Source of the DNA: Paguma larvata
Lineage: Eukaryota; Chordata; Mammalia; Carnivora; Viverridae
Reading direction: 5' to 3'
DNA length: 64,000 bases
NCBI GenBank assembly: GCA_030068075.1
Contig: CM057844.1
Span: forward strand, 17,344,001-17,408,000
Shown: piece by piece, positions 34,626 to 45,935 of the stretch
Numbering within the stretch: position 1 is the first letter of the stretch
Layout: each line of letters begins with the position of its first letter
Position numbers and translations under genes: made by a program
The notes under the pieces: generated by a model
What the model was told of the DNA's origin: nothing
The model's input: the letters and a program-made list of their open reading frames with translations, nothing else
The model's database searches: none

Positions 34626-34927
34626 AAGAGTTAACAGAGAAGCAATAGTCAAGTTGGAGCATAAGCTTAATATGAAGCTTGTTAACTTCTGAAACTTTTG
34701 TATCCATGATAATCTTCTGTTGGCTTGATTTGTCAGCTTCTGAGAGAGATGTGTAAAAATGTCTCTTTAAATTGTAGATTTTTCCATTTTTTTCTGGTAG
34801 TTTCCAGTGGATTTTTTTCCATCTCTCAGTTTTTCAACTTGTTTTATCATTTTGCTTTGTCTCTCATAAGATATATTTCTAAATTGGTTGTTTTTTTATT
34901 GTCACGTCCTTGTTTTAAATATTCAAG

Positions 34928-34985
34928 CTATATATATATATATATGTATGTATACATAAATGTGTGTGTGTGTGTGTATATATGT
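34928..34985. repeat. (TA)n(TG)n microsatellite
   Basis: About nine TA units, a TATG/TACA bridge, then about nine TG units. It directly abuts the tail of the antisense SINE at 34986 and may have grown from it. Confidence 0.92.
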
Positions 34986-34989
34986 ATTT

Positions 34990-35042
<53 letters not shown>

Positions 35043-35174
35043 AGAGAAAATCTCAATCAGGCTCCACACACAATGCAAAGTCCAACATGGGGCCCGATCC
35101 CATGACCCTGGGAACATGACTTGAGCCGAAATCAAGAGTCAGATGCTCAACTGACTGAACCACCCAGGTGCCCC
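34986..35174 (-). mobile_element. CAN-SINE, antisense, with long GA tract
   Basis: Antisense SINE: A-rich tail complement, a (GA)n tract at 34995-35047 (the CT-rich stretch in reverse, expanded), CAATCAGGCTCCACACACAA, then GATCCCATGACCCTGGGAAC and the head complement ACTGAACCACCCAGGTGCCC. No clear target-site duplication because the left flank is a microsatellite. The MISAQVMFPG-type frame at 34923-35135 is SINE text. Confidence 0.92.
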
Positions 35175-35319
35175 AACCTAATAAATTTTAAAGGAGACTT
35201 TAATCTATTCTGGATGTTTAGCTCCTTCATCTGTCAGAAAGGAGATCATAATTTAACCCACCTCAAAATGATCAGAGGATATTAGATAATCCTTAACACA
35301 ATGTTTCCCTGGAATGTTG

Positions 35320-35460
35320 CACACAATAAACTTTATTTCATTTATTTATTTAATAAATATTTGTTATGCTTCCTTTAAATGTTAGGCAATAGGTATATAA
35401 GAAAAACAAGACCGTTATGGTTTTGTCCTCATGAAAATTCTTTCCTAACAGGTAAATAAC
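35320..35460 (+). mobile_element. Possible L2-class old repeat fragment
   Basis: ATTTATTTAATAAATATTTG, TTATGCTTCCTTTAAATGTT and TTTTGTCCTCATGAAAATTC loosely follow the order of an old 'atttattgagcacctactatg ... ccctgccctcatggagc' repeat. Confidence 0.35.
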
Positions 35461-35631
35461 TTAAAAATGAGTGAACACGCCTACATAAAATAAATGCAAA
35501 CATTATAAAGGAAAAAAATCGAGATTGAGACAGAAAAGTAGGTAGGAAAATCCTCAGAAATGTTCTGGGAAAAATAAAAAATTGAAAGTAGGGTTCCCAT
35601 AAAAGTAATTTATATATAAAAAATGTATAGG

Positions 35632-35634
<3 letters not shown>

Positions 35635-35684
<50 letters not shown>
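35635..35684. repeat. (TA)n microsatellite, about 50 bp
   Basis: Nearly pure TA repeat with one TG interruption near the right end. Self-complementary, so cruciform-prone and hard to sequence. Confidence 0.95.
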
Positions 35685-36135
35685 GAAAGTTGAGGTCAAC
35701 ATTAAAGAAAAGTTCTAAAACCCTAAAGTCACTTGTAACATTTTAGTCAAACACCAAAAATGGTTATTCTTGGGCTGGGAGTGGATGTTTATTAGGATAA
35801 GGAAAGTTTCTGAGGAGTTCAGTTTAATTGGGTTTCCTGTCCCTATTCATATTAGCTCACAGGGAGACCCAGGAAATATTATTCCACATAAAGAAAGCTC
35901 AAATAAGAACCCAGAGGCTCCTCTTTTCTAATTCCAAGCAGGCTCACTTGAGCTGAGCTGCTCGTGGTCAGCAAACACCTGCAAACTAAGGGAATTACAT
36001 CTCCATGTATTGGATTGAGACATGAGGTACACAGTTGGGTCCAATGTTAGTTACCTTTCCTATATCAGTGTGCTACCAATGAGTAACCTCTACTCTGCTA
36101 ATTCACACGGTGACATTACAATTTCAAATAGGACA

Positions 36136-37779
36136 TTTTTTAAATAATTTATTGTCAAATTGGTTTCCATACAATACCTAATGCTCATCCCAACAGGTGC
36201 CCTCCTCTGTGCCCGTCACCCACTCTCCTCCCTCCCATATCCCCCTCACCCCTCAGTTTGTTCTTAGTCTTTCAGTCTCTTATGTTTTGTCTCGCTCCCT
36301 CTCTGTGTCTTTTTTCTTTCCCCTCTTCCCCTCCCCCATGGTTTTCTGCTAAGTCTCTCAAAATCTACCTATGCGTGGAAACATATGGTATCTGTCTTTC
36401 TCTGACTGACTTATTTCACTCAGCATAATACCCTCCAGTTCCATCCATGTTGCCACACATGGCCAGATTTCATTTTTTCTCATTGCCATGTAGTATTCCA
36501 TGGTATATATATACAACAACTTCTTTATCCATCGTCAGTTGATGGACACTTAGTACCTTTCCATGATTTGGCTATTATCAAAAGTGCTGCTATGAACATT
36601 GGGGTACACATGCTCTTATGCGTCAGCACACCTGTGTCTCTTGGGTAGATTCCTAGCAGTGCTATTGCTGGGTCATAGGGTAATTCTATTTTCTTTTTTT
36701 TTTAGGAACCTCCACCCTATTTTCCGGAGCAGCTGCACTAGTTTGCATTCCCACCAACAGTGAAGGAGGGTGCCTGCTTCTCCACATCCTTGCCAGCATC
36801 TATAGTTTTCTGATTTATTCATTTTAGCCACTCTAACCGGTGTGAGGTGGTATCTCAGTGTGGTTTTGATTTGTATTTCCCTGATGATGAGTGACTTTGA
36901 GCATCGTTTCATGTGTCCGTTGGCCATCTGAATGTCTTCTTTGGAGAAGTATTCATATCTTCCGCCCATTTCTTCACTGGATTATTTGTTTTTCGGTTGT
37001 AGAGTTTGGTAAGTTCTTTATAGATTTTAGACACTAGTCCTTTATCTGATATGTCATTTGCAATTATCCCTTCCCATTCCGTCGGTTGTCTATTAGTTTT
37101 GTTGGTTGTTTCTTTTGCCATGCAGAAGTTTTTATCTTGATGAAGTCCCAATAGTTCATTTTTGCTTTTAATTCCCTTGCCTTTGGAGATGTGTCACGTA
37201 GGAAATTGCTGCAGCTCAGGTCAAAAAAGTTTTTCCTGCTTTCTCCTCTAGGATTTTGATGGTTTCCTGTCTCACATTCAGGTCTTTTATCCATTTTGAG
37301 TTTATTTTTGTGAATGGTGTAAGGAAGTGGTCTAGTTTCATTCTTCTGCATATTGCTGTCCAGTTCTCCCAGCACTATTTGTTAAAGAGGCTCTCTTTTT
37401 TCCAGTGGATACTCTTTCCTGCTGTGTCAAAGATTAGTTGGCCATATGCTTGTGGGTCCATTTCTAAGTTTTCTATTCTATTCCATTGGTCTAGTCTATT
37501 TTTGTGCCAATACCATACTGTCTTGATTATTACCGATAATTAATAATTAAAGAAAAGCCTAGAGGCTTTTAAACCTAGAGGTTAAAGTCTAGGATTGTGA
37601 TGCCTCTCGCTTTGGATTTCTTCTTCAATACTACTTTGTCTATTCAGGGTCTTTTGTGGTTCCATACAAATTTTAGGATTGTTTGATCTAGCTTTGAGAA
37701 GAATGCTGGTGCAATTTATTTGGGATTGCATTGAATTTGTAGATTGCTTTGGGTAGTATTGACATTTTAACAATATTTA
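36136..37779 (-). mobile_element. LINE-1, 1.6 kb, 5'-truncated, antisense
   Basis: Plus strand begins TTTAAATAATTTATTGTCAA with ATTGGTTTCCATACAATACC (3' UTR), then CACACATGGCCAGATTTCAT, CCACCAACAGTGAAGGAGGG and CATTTTGAGTTTATTTTTGT. The minus strand reads ORF2 text in broken frames; the frame at 36673-36969 contains the conserved [14 protein letters not shown] block. Others lie at 36909-37151 and 37064-37375. A 12-bp duplication TCAAATAGGACA flanks it (36124-36135 and 37780-37791). The ORF2 is interrupted, so the copy is inactive. A local rearrangement lies at 37530-37582. Confidence 0.95.
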
Positions 37780-37814
37780 TCAAATAGGACACTTTAAAGA
37801 TAATATGCTTCCAA

Positions 37815-37890
37815 CTCTCTCATTTTACAGGTTAAGTGACAGATTCAGAGAGGCAAAGCAACTAGCCCAGAGTCACATAACAAAAAAATC
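37815..37890 (-). mobile_element. MIR fragment, antisense
   Basis: CTCATTTTACAGGTTAAGTG, then AGAGAGGCAAAGCAACTAGC with CCAGAGTCACATAAC: the antisense MIR core. Confidence 0.7.
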
Positions 37891-38108
37891 ACGACCCTTC
37901 AAATAGTCTTTCTACTTAACTCACTGCTAAATGGAAAAACTACATAAGACTTCCACAAACCTACCACTTTAATAGCTAATGTCAACCCACAAAAACAAAA
38001 CTCCTCCTTAGTATTTATCAATCAGTCAACACACAGCTGATAACAGTATATGTGAATTAATACACTCTTCTTACCCATAGCACGTTACATTCCTTAAAAT
38101 GGTGCCCA

Positions 38109-38331
38109 GGGGTACCTGGGTGGCTCAGTTGGTTGAGCGGCCGACTTCGGCTCAGGTCATGATCTCACGGTCTGTGAGTTCGAGCCCCACGTCGGGCTCT
38201 GTGCTGATGGCTCAGAGCCTGGAGCCTGCTTCTTCAGATTCTGTTTCTCCCTCTCTCTCTCTCTGCCCTTCCCCTGCTCATACTCTGTCTCTATGTCTCT
38301 CAAAAATAAGTAAACGTTAAAAAAAATTTAA
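38109..38331 (+). mobile_element. Feliform CAN-SINE, well preserved
   Basis: Head GGGGTACCTGGGTGGCTCAG, B box GAGTTCGAGCCCCACGTCGG, GGCTCAGAGCCTGGAGCCTG and a CT-rich stretch with a TCTCAAAAATAAGTAAACGT tail. Flanking TAAAATGGTGCCCA-type text (38096-38108) is repeated with two changes at 38332-38344. Low divergence from the consensus suggests a fairly recent insertion. Confidence 0.97.
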
Positions 38332-38344
38332 AAAATCGTACCCA

Positions 38345-39335
38345 AAGGAGCAAGTCTGTAAATCACTATTTATTTTCCCATGAATCACTAGTGTAGTAGG
38401 GGTCTGATGCCAAATACTAAATGCCAATAACCATAAATATGTTACTTATACCCTCTAAGCATAAAGCACTCTAAGATGCATCTAAATTGATTAAACACGG
38501 CAAGTCTGGTTTCAAGTACAGGAAATTGTACATCATATAATAAATAATTATAATATGCTATATAAAGATAATTTTATTTCAATTATTTTATTATTTTGTT
38601 TACTCTTTCCTTAATATAGTGCTCTAATTTTACTGAAATGGATTAGAGGAAAAAAAGAGCATCCTTCCCAACAAAACCCAATCCTCTTCCTGCCCAAAAA
38701 AGAGCACCCTTCACCAAGTGCATCACTCTGAAAGTGAGTCTCCAAGAATTTTTTACAGCAGATTGTTTTAGAGAAAAATCTGGCCCTACTCCATGAGTTT
38801 GGAGGCATTAATCAAGGAATGTCTTTCCTGTTATCTCCTTTGTTCTGGTTGCAAATCATTTGTGGTTAGTCATGTTTAAAGTCCCTTTGCTTACCTGGGG
38901 CTACCATTTCATCAGCCCTAGGATTTTTTTCTTCTTTTAACAGTTTCATCTTAGAATTAAGTTTTCCTATTTTGTAAGGCGTACCTCAAGAATTCATCAT
39001 CCTTTATTACTTCCTAGTATCACGAAGCCCCCAAAGTTTCATTTAATTGGTGATCAAATTCCAAGAAAAGTAAATGGACTTTATCCAGAATCTCTTAAGG
39101 TAAATTATTTTTCATCTGACCTATAAGGAGAATATGTGTACATGTATGTGTGCATTCTTAAGATTCAGTAGTAGTGATTTTCACATGAAGAGGCTGGCAG
39201 AAGCATGTCCTCATATACAGTGACTACTTGATAAAGTAAGTCAGTCAGTGGTTAAATGTCAAAGCTTAAAGGAGACAGGTAATGGCATTTAATAAGAACT
39301 ATACACATTTTTGAACATTTATTTACTTAATCTTT
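38345..39335. other. Single-copy sequence, no gene seen
   Basis: AT-rich. The minus frame at 38611-38808 has no recognisable domain. No repeat recognised. Confidence 0.45.
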
Positions 39336-39348
39336 AAAAGTAAGGTAG

Positions 39349-39564
39349 AGGGGCACCTGGGTGGCTCAGTCGGTTAAGTGGCCGAGTTCAGCTCAGGTCA
39401 TGATCTCGCTGTCTGTGAGTTCGAGCCCCGTGTCAGGCTCTGTGCTGGCGGCTCAGAGCCTGGAGCCTGCTTCAGATTCTGTATCTCACTTTCTCTCTGC
39501 CTTTCCTTTGCTCATGCTCTGTCTCTATGTCTCTCAAAAATAAAATAAAAATGCTAAAAAAAAA
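39349..39564 (+). mobile_element. Feliform CAN-SINE, well preserved
   Basis: Head GGGGCACCTGGGTGGCTCAG, A box then B box GTGAGTTCGAGCCCCGTGTC, GGCTCAGAGCCTGGAGCCTG, CT-rich stretch and A-rich tail. The AAGGTAG duplication (39342-39348 and 39564-39570) is short. Same orientation as the SINE 1 kb upstream (38109-38331). Confidence 0.97.
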
Positions 39565-39570
39565 AGGTAG

Positions 39571-41141
39571 AAATTTTAATATTGTCTAATATGGAACTCA
39601 TGTCTCACTTGAAATTTAACACAGCACAGACATATTTTTAAGACTACTATGAGTTTCTAATCATTTATTTACTTGATCAAATAAGTGTATGTGTTTCTGA
39701 GACATAAGCAAAGGTTTAAGTGTTTCAGGATGTATTAAAATAGTTCAAAGTTGGAAAAGAAACCAAAGAAGTCATGTAAGACATACTTAGAATATTAGAG
39801 GAATGATCATGTGACTTAGAAGACTGAAATTAACCACCGAATATGACAAAAAATTTTGAAGAAAGACACAGTTGGAACTAAAAACAAGACTGGCATAGGC
39901 ATTAAACAATTAAAGTACCAGAGATGAATCAACGAGTGGCAGTGAATATGGAAGAATACAATGAGAGAAATTCTCCCATTGTGAGTGCTGGCAAGGAAAG
40001 ACACCTCAGAATATAAATACACTAAATGTTGCCATAATATACAGTTTTCATCTGACCTACTGCCTAAAACCCCTAAGCTTATAAAAGTAGCTTAGGGGAT
40101 AAGATTGCTAAGAGAGGCCATTGAGAATGTAACTGGAAGTATAACCTAACAAGTCACTGCCATCGGTGGCTCTCAGTCCTGAATCCAGTCATGGCCACCT
40201 GTACCTTGTTTTCTCAAAATGATATCACTGTACACATTAGGTGCTGATTACCAAAAGGGGGAAATTACACAGCATTGTTATCAAGTGAATACATCATACA
40301 AGTCAACCTTTTAGTAATAACTACTAACAAATCATAATAATGAATCCTAACCCTCACTATAGCACTGTTTATTTATTGGCCATTTGCAATGACTATAATA
40401 TGGAGCCATGCAGTAATAAGGCAAATCTTATAAACTACTATTATGAAATTTAAATAATCCAGGGAGTGCTGACCTTCAAATCAGTATCTTGGAATTATGT
40501 AAAATATAAAATCAGTAATAAAGTATCAGAGATAAATAATATTTATATGCTCTATAATATTAAATAAACTGTACAGTATTGTTATCACTAATTCTAAGAT
40601 TACTTCTCTTCCTATTTCTTCCAAATCCTTTAGGGATACTATCTTTTATAATGACCAAAACAACTCTAAAATATAGTAACTACCACCTTGGCAGAATTAT
40701 AAAATGAACTAAATATAGTATCAATAAATTGTTGTTATCGTTTTGTCCATCAGTCTTTGCAATGAGTGCCATGCTGATCTCTCTACCACCCATTTCATGC
40801 CTCCCTTTGTGTAAATGTGTTTCAGAGGCACAGACTGAGGGTCAAAAAGATATACTCTCTACTGCTCTGACACAAGGTTGATCTGGGGTGGGTGTGTGAC
40901 TTAAGTCAAGCTAATCATAGTGACTTCTGGAAACTCCCTGAGATCTTGGAAGAGTGATCATCTCTAGGTGATGCAGGTAGTGCACAGTAGCTCTTCTGCT
41001 ACCACGAATATAAAAACAACTCACAGAAGAGAGCTGAAAAGAGATATTCATTAAAGAGAAGAGCTTGAACTCTTGCACAACAAACCAAAAACAAACCTGG
41101 CTGAAGCTTATAAACTTTCCAGATGTTAAAAACAATACAAC
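39571..41141. other. Single-copy sequence, possible unclassified repeat at the end
   Basis: No gene recognised. About 40830-40960 (GGTTGATCTGGGGTGGGTGT with AGTCAAGCTAATCATAGTGA) resembles an old unclassified mammalian repeat. The rest shows nothing. Confidence 0.4.
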
Positions 41142-41154
41142 CAATCCCATATTG

Positions 41155-41804
41155 GTTTTGGTTTTGGTTTTTGTTTTGGTGTAAAAAAAAAAAGGTGGTT
41201 TTATTATAGCACAGCGACAGGACCCATGGGCAGGAAGAGCTGCCCCAGGATTGTGATGAGTGATTGGTTATACACTTTTTTTAAAATATAATTTATTGTC
41301 AAATTGGTTTCCATACAACACCCAGTGCTCATCCCAACAAGTGCCCTCTTCAATGCCCCTCTCCCATACCCCCATCAACCCTCAGTTTGTTCTTAGTATT
41401 TAAGAGTCTCTTATGTTTTGTCTCTCTCCCTCTCTGTGGATTTTTTTTATTCCTTCCCTTCTTCTCCCCCATGGTTTTCTGCTAAGTCTCTCAAAATCCA
41501 TCTATGCATGAAAACAAATGGTATCTGTCTTTCTCTGACTGACTTATTTCACTTAGCATAATACCCTCCGGTTCCATTCACGTTGCTACAAATGGCCAGA
41601 TTTCATTCTTTCTCATTGTGACATAGTATTCCATTGTATATATGAACCATATCTTATTTATCCATTCATCAGTTGATGGACACTTAGTCTCTTTACATGA
41701 TTTGGCTATTGTTGAAAGCGCTGCTATAAACATTGGTGTACATATGCCGCTATGCATCAGCACTCCTGTGTCTCTTGGGTAAATTCCTAGCAGTGCTATT
41801 GCTG
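41155..41804 (-). mobile_element. LINE-1 3' end with probable 3'-transduced flank, antisense
   Basis: Two parts share one 13-bp duplication (CAATCCCATATTG at 41142-41154, CAACCCCATATTG at 41805-41817). Part one, 41155 to about 41273, is not L1: a CCAAAA-type tail in reverse, then about 100 bp of unrelated text with AATAAA on the minus strand (plus TTTATT, 41200-41205). Part two starts at a second T run (41274) and is L1 UTR and ORF2 end (TTTATTGTCAAATTGGTTTC; minus frame 41578-41763). This fits L1 transcript readthrough past its own signal to a downstream one. Confidence 0.8.
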
Positions 41805-41817
41805 CAACCCCATATTG

Positions 41818-43700
41818 TTAAAGCCAGTTTGGGTTGACTCTTCTCTTAATTATAACCAAACCATCCAGATAAACCCTCTGCTTTTTTGTTCAGCACACCA
41901 TCCACTTCCTTCCATCTGTTATAAAGATGAGCTTAAACCACATTCCAAGTGCTCTCCAGAAATATGTCATACTAAAACTGTGGTCCCAGAAAGGAAGGGC
42001 CATGAAGTATGACATCCTGGCATGTGTCATTCAAGCTCCAGGAAGCTTTATGTCCTATAAACAACACTTATTGAAACTCAAATAGAAATTTCAGCTGCCA
42101 GGAGTCCAGTGACCCCAAGTTAAGGGTCATCGGCACTAAGCTCAATTCCTCGAACATCTTTCCAAAAGTTCTTACTCAAAGTAACTCTTCTTCCACCTCA
42201 CCCTACCCACAAATTCTCACTAACTGAAACCGATGCTTAAGACCAAAATCCAAGTCTTGAACTTTGTAATTTCTTCAAAATCTATTGACTAACAATTAAA
42301 ATGGAGAATGAGGTCAAAATCTAGGTCAGGGTAGAATAATGCTCCTAGGCCCATATTCTAAAACCTGCTGGGGCTTTCCACATGGACGGGTCAGTAGTCA
42401 AGAATTAAAAAATAAAATCAAGGAGATTTCCTTAAACATTTTAGTATGTTGGAAAGCCCTGCTAGAAACCCTATTGTTCCATTCCAGGAGTATCTATGGC
42501 AACCATTTTGAGCCGTGAACTTTACAGATAGTTATTTGTGTCACCAGCTGACGGCGTTGTCCAGCCACTCCTTAATATTGTCTAGACACCTTTCCCTTGG
42601 ACTTCCTTCAGAATGTTCCCTGGCATACTTGCCTCATAAATTTCCACTCTTCCAATTTCGATTGTGGTACTTTCATTAGTTAAAGTACAGCTTTCCCAGC
42701 AAACAGATCAGCATTGCATTTGATTCTACTTCCCCTGATCATTCCAAACAGCCTGAGTGCTATTACTATTTCAAATTGCAACCTAATGTTATGGTAACTC
42801 AATTCTTAAAGGCTTCAATTAGTTCATTTTGTGAAAATGTATTCTTAGGCCTGAGACTCAAATGAAGTGTACAGACCCTACTAGAACAAGACTGTAAGCT
42901 TCTCAAGGGCAGAGATGGTTTTGCCAATGATTGCCCAAGTAGAAGACTGGAAGGAAGGAGGACAGAGCTGCTAGAATAAATATCCCTACAACCACCTGGT
43001 GAGTTCCTGGGGGCTGGCTACGTCTTTTGCAAATGTTTGATTCCTGTAGGCTAGTTCTTTACACACAGCCCTCTCTGTTCTCAGTTCTGATAACTACACC
43101 TTCCCTCTCTGTCCCTTCAGGCCTAAGATTAATAACACAGACCCAGAGGTACTGCATAAACCCTACTTTCTCTGTCCCCTGCCTAATTCTTTGTAAAGAG
43201 ACCTTTCACTAAACTCTCCTCAAATGATCTCAATGTAAGGGTGCCACCTGTTTCCCTCTAGGGAGATGGCAACTGCTTTTTATACAACATGATTACACAA
43301 AGGCAGTTCCAAATATCAGTGACTTACATTCTGATTATAGGTGTATGGGTAAAATATGTATTTTTTAACGCTTAAAATAAACAAAGCAACATGTAATACA
43401 CTGGGTTAGGGCAACTAATAGAAAACAGAACATTAGTAGTATCGTAGTCTTAACTGATATTCCTTGATGACCAGCTATGTAGATTATATTGATCCGGGCT
43501 CTGGCAGCAATGTGCTGGAGCCAACCTGCATTCGGAGGGCTGATGGTGCACATCTCAGCCCACTCTAAGTTTACCAATAGCATTCTGGTGGCTTGATATT
43601 GGCCAGAGTGGAAGTATTTACACCACAGAAATTGGCAAATGCTACAAATCAGGGGCTTTTCTTTGGGAGAGCTGGTAACTAGCACACTTTCCATATATGT
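41818..43700. other. Single-copy sequence, no gene seen
   Basis: Nothing recognisable except AGACTGTAAGCTTCTCAAGG at 42890-42912, a possible L2 3' scrap. Confidence 0.45.
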
Positions 43701-43706
43701 AAATAT

Positions 43707-43707
43707 A

Positions 43708-43755
<48 letters not shown>
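43707..43755. repeat. (TG)n(TA)n microsatellite
   Basis: A short TG run joined to a long pure TA run (about 19 units). The YIYIYI-type frames on both strands at 43639-43890 come from this repeat. Confidence 0.95.
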
Positions 43756-43761
<6 letters not shown>

Positions 43762-43771
43762 AATATTGTCT

Positions 43772-43880
43772 GTGCTAGTTTGGGTTCTCTCAAAAGTACA
43801 GCCCAAGATAAGGACTTGGGTGCAAGTAGCATATATGAGAGATAATCCCATAGGAAGTAGAAATGATCCCAGAATGATGT
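43772..43880 (+). repeat. Possible unclassified mammalian repeat
   Basis: GTGCTAGTTTGGGTTCTCTC with CCCAAGATAAGGACTTGGGT and GCAAGTAGCATATATGAGAG resembles a dispersed mammalian repeat start; similar words occur near 10590. Confidence 0.4.
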
Positions 43881-45700
43881 AATAAGGCATGAAAGACAGC
43901 CGATTAAAAAGTGAATTGATCTTTTTTCACTATGGATAGTGGGGCTCCATCTTGTGAGGACCCTTTAAAAAACATTGTAGAATGTGCTGAGGGTGAAAAA
44001 CAAGGTCTACAGAGGGAATGTGGCAGGAGGCACAAAACTAACTCTTACGTATTAGGATCTTCCCAGACCTGGGATAAAATGAGCTTGATATGCAGACACT
44101 TCTATTCCTGGGATATGGAACCACAAGGCCAGAATCATTCCAGTCAACAGGAGGACTTACGAATATTATAACATGTGAAAGAACTCTGCTTAATTTTAAT
44201 ACTTACTCTCTGTCCTAAAACTGTCTATGTTTGGAATTTCATAACATATCTGTTAGAGAAGAGAGGAAACCCACCTCCCAGGGCCTCAAATGAGAAAGGA
44301 AAAGTGGTAAGTGGATGTCACCAAGGTCAACCATCTGCTTATTAAAGAGAGAGTCAAGTTTCCTTGCCCCCGGGAAGCTGTAACCTGGCTATGTCCACAG
44401 ATCTCTCCAGCGAATTAACTTCTGTTTTTCTTTATTTAAGGGAGCGGGGGAGGGTATAGCAGGTCTCTAAACTTTGGACATTTGAAACAAGAGGAAGAAG
44501 CCTCCACAACAGAAGGCTAAGGATCCCAAACTAATAGTGTCTGATTATAACCTGTATTAAATGCAGGAAATAGAAGCGGGTTTATGAGAGAGGCAGAAAG
44601 CTAGGAACACTTTGGTTTTTACACCTTAGAATGCACAGTCTCTATCCCAATGCTTTTGGAAGATCCAATTAATCAATTAGAAGATGGTCAAAAGAATCTG
44701 TTCCTAATACTGACAAGAATTTCTGATTAAAAGTGCTCTTGCTATTCTTGTCACTAATAATTTTAAAGAAAGAAGCAGAAGAGACTTTGGAAGATGGTTG
44801 CAGGGATTGAAAATTTAAGGCCAGTGGCCAGGGCTTATCCCAGAGATATGCTGGGAAAGCTGTAGGGTTTGTGTATGTGTGTTTCTTCCAGTAAATATTT
44901 CTGAGTATTTACCATATGCCAGGCACTACCCTAATTTCTGGAGATAAAACAGTGAATAAAATAGACACATACATGAACTTTTTTTCACTTTTTATTTTCT
45001 TCCATAGGAATCAAACTGTCCCAAATTGCTCTTCAGGCTGTTTCAGCATTTGCCTGGTGTTCTCAGCCCCCCTTCCTGTGCTTCTTCCTGCCATAGAATC
45101 ACCTGGTAATCCTCTTTGCAGCTCACCTGCTTCTAGCCTGCTTCCTCCCCCGCCACCACCTCTGCAAACTGGCAGAAGGATCAATTTACCTAAGGGACGA
45201 CCTCTAAAATTTTGCAGATCTATAATTAAGATGGGTCTATGCAATTTGCAAGAAGAAATAAATGAGTGATTTAGAGACTGTGTTGAAATCAGTAAAACAT
45301 TAAGAAAAAAAGACAGGTAAACATCTTTGGAAACAGATAACAGTGTTATAGACTGATATACTTTTCCATTTTGCTTTTGAGAGACTGAGAAATATTCTGA
45401 ATACTATGCAATAAATAGAGCAACGATAATAACACAAATTAGCCCCCTTGAGGGAAGTCAATTCTGTTTGGCTTCCTCACTGGCTGGTGATTCAGGTCCT
45501 CTTCGGACTGAGAGTGCTCAGACAAGCTGCCTGACCCAGGCTGGCCTCTCTCCTAGAAAGACTGGACTGAAGACACTAGAGAGGCCCTTAACCTCTACAT
45601 GGGTAGATTTTGCTTACAGTTGCCTGGCACTGAGCGTTGCCTTTGCCCAGAACTTCCCAACCATACCTAACAGATTGGATTCTTAGGCTACTAAGGACTG
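43881..45700. other. Single-copy sequence, no gene seen
   Basis: Around 44895-44965 ATTTCTGAGTATTTACCATA with TGCCAGGCACTACCCTAATT looks like an old L2-class fragment. The frame at 44916-45269 (117 codons) is low in complexity and has no recognisable domain. Nothing else recognised. Confidence 0.4.
44895..44975 (+). mobile_element. L2-class old repeat fragment
   Basis: GAGTATTTACCATATGCCAG, GCACTACCCTAATTTCTGGA and GATAAAACAGTGAATAAAAT follow the common 'gagcacctactatgtgccaggcactgtgctaggcactggggatacagcagtgaacaaaa' order. Confidence 0.65.
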
Positions 45701-45714
45701 TCAAAATGGTTCTT

Positions 45715-45935
45715 TTTTTAAATTTTTTTAACATTTTTATTTTATTTTTGAGAGACATAGAGACAGAGCATGAGCAAGGGAAGGGCAGAGAGACAGACAG
45801 ACACAGAATCCGAAGCAGGCTCCAGGCTCTGAGCTATCAGCATGGAGCCTGACGCGGGGCTCGAACTCACAGACCATGAGATCATGACCTGAGCTGAAGT
45901 CGGCCGCTTAACCGACTGAGCCACCCAGGCGCCCC
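45715..45935 (-). mobile_element. Feliform CAN-SINE, antisense, best preserved copy
   Basis: Antisense SINE with T-rich tail complement, GACACAGAATCCGAAGCAGG, CTCCAGGCTCTGAGCTATCA, GGGGCTCGAACTCACAGACC (B box), GATCATGACCTGAGCTGAAG and the head complement CTGAGCCACCCAGGCGCCCC. A perfect 12-bp duplication AAAATGGTTCTT flanks it (45703-45714 and 45936-45947). It shows the closest match to the feliform consensus of the eleven, keeping several CpGs. This suggests the youngest insertion. Confidence 0.98.

Noticed and set aside
38109..38180. tRNA-like A and B boxes
   Set aside because: They belong to the tRNA-Lys-derived head of a SINE. No cloverleaf with intact acceptor and anticodon stems is present, so no tRNA gene is called.
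39361..39543. Frames with 'MAQSVK..SAQVMIS' text, also at 38099, 45742, 60238 and 14781
   Set aside because: They recur because they are translations of the CAN-SINE body, not members of a protein family.
43365..43832. 155-codon minus frame
   Set aside because: Its middle is translated (TA)n microsatellite, and neither flank resembles a known protein.
44916..45269. 117-codon plus frame with a proline run
   Set aside because: Starts inside an L2-class repeat fragment and the proline run is a CCT/CCG-rich patch. No domain and no conservation evidence.
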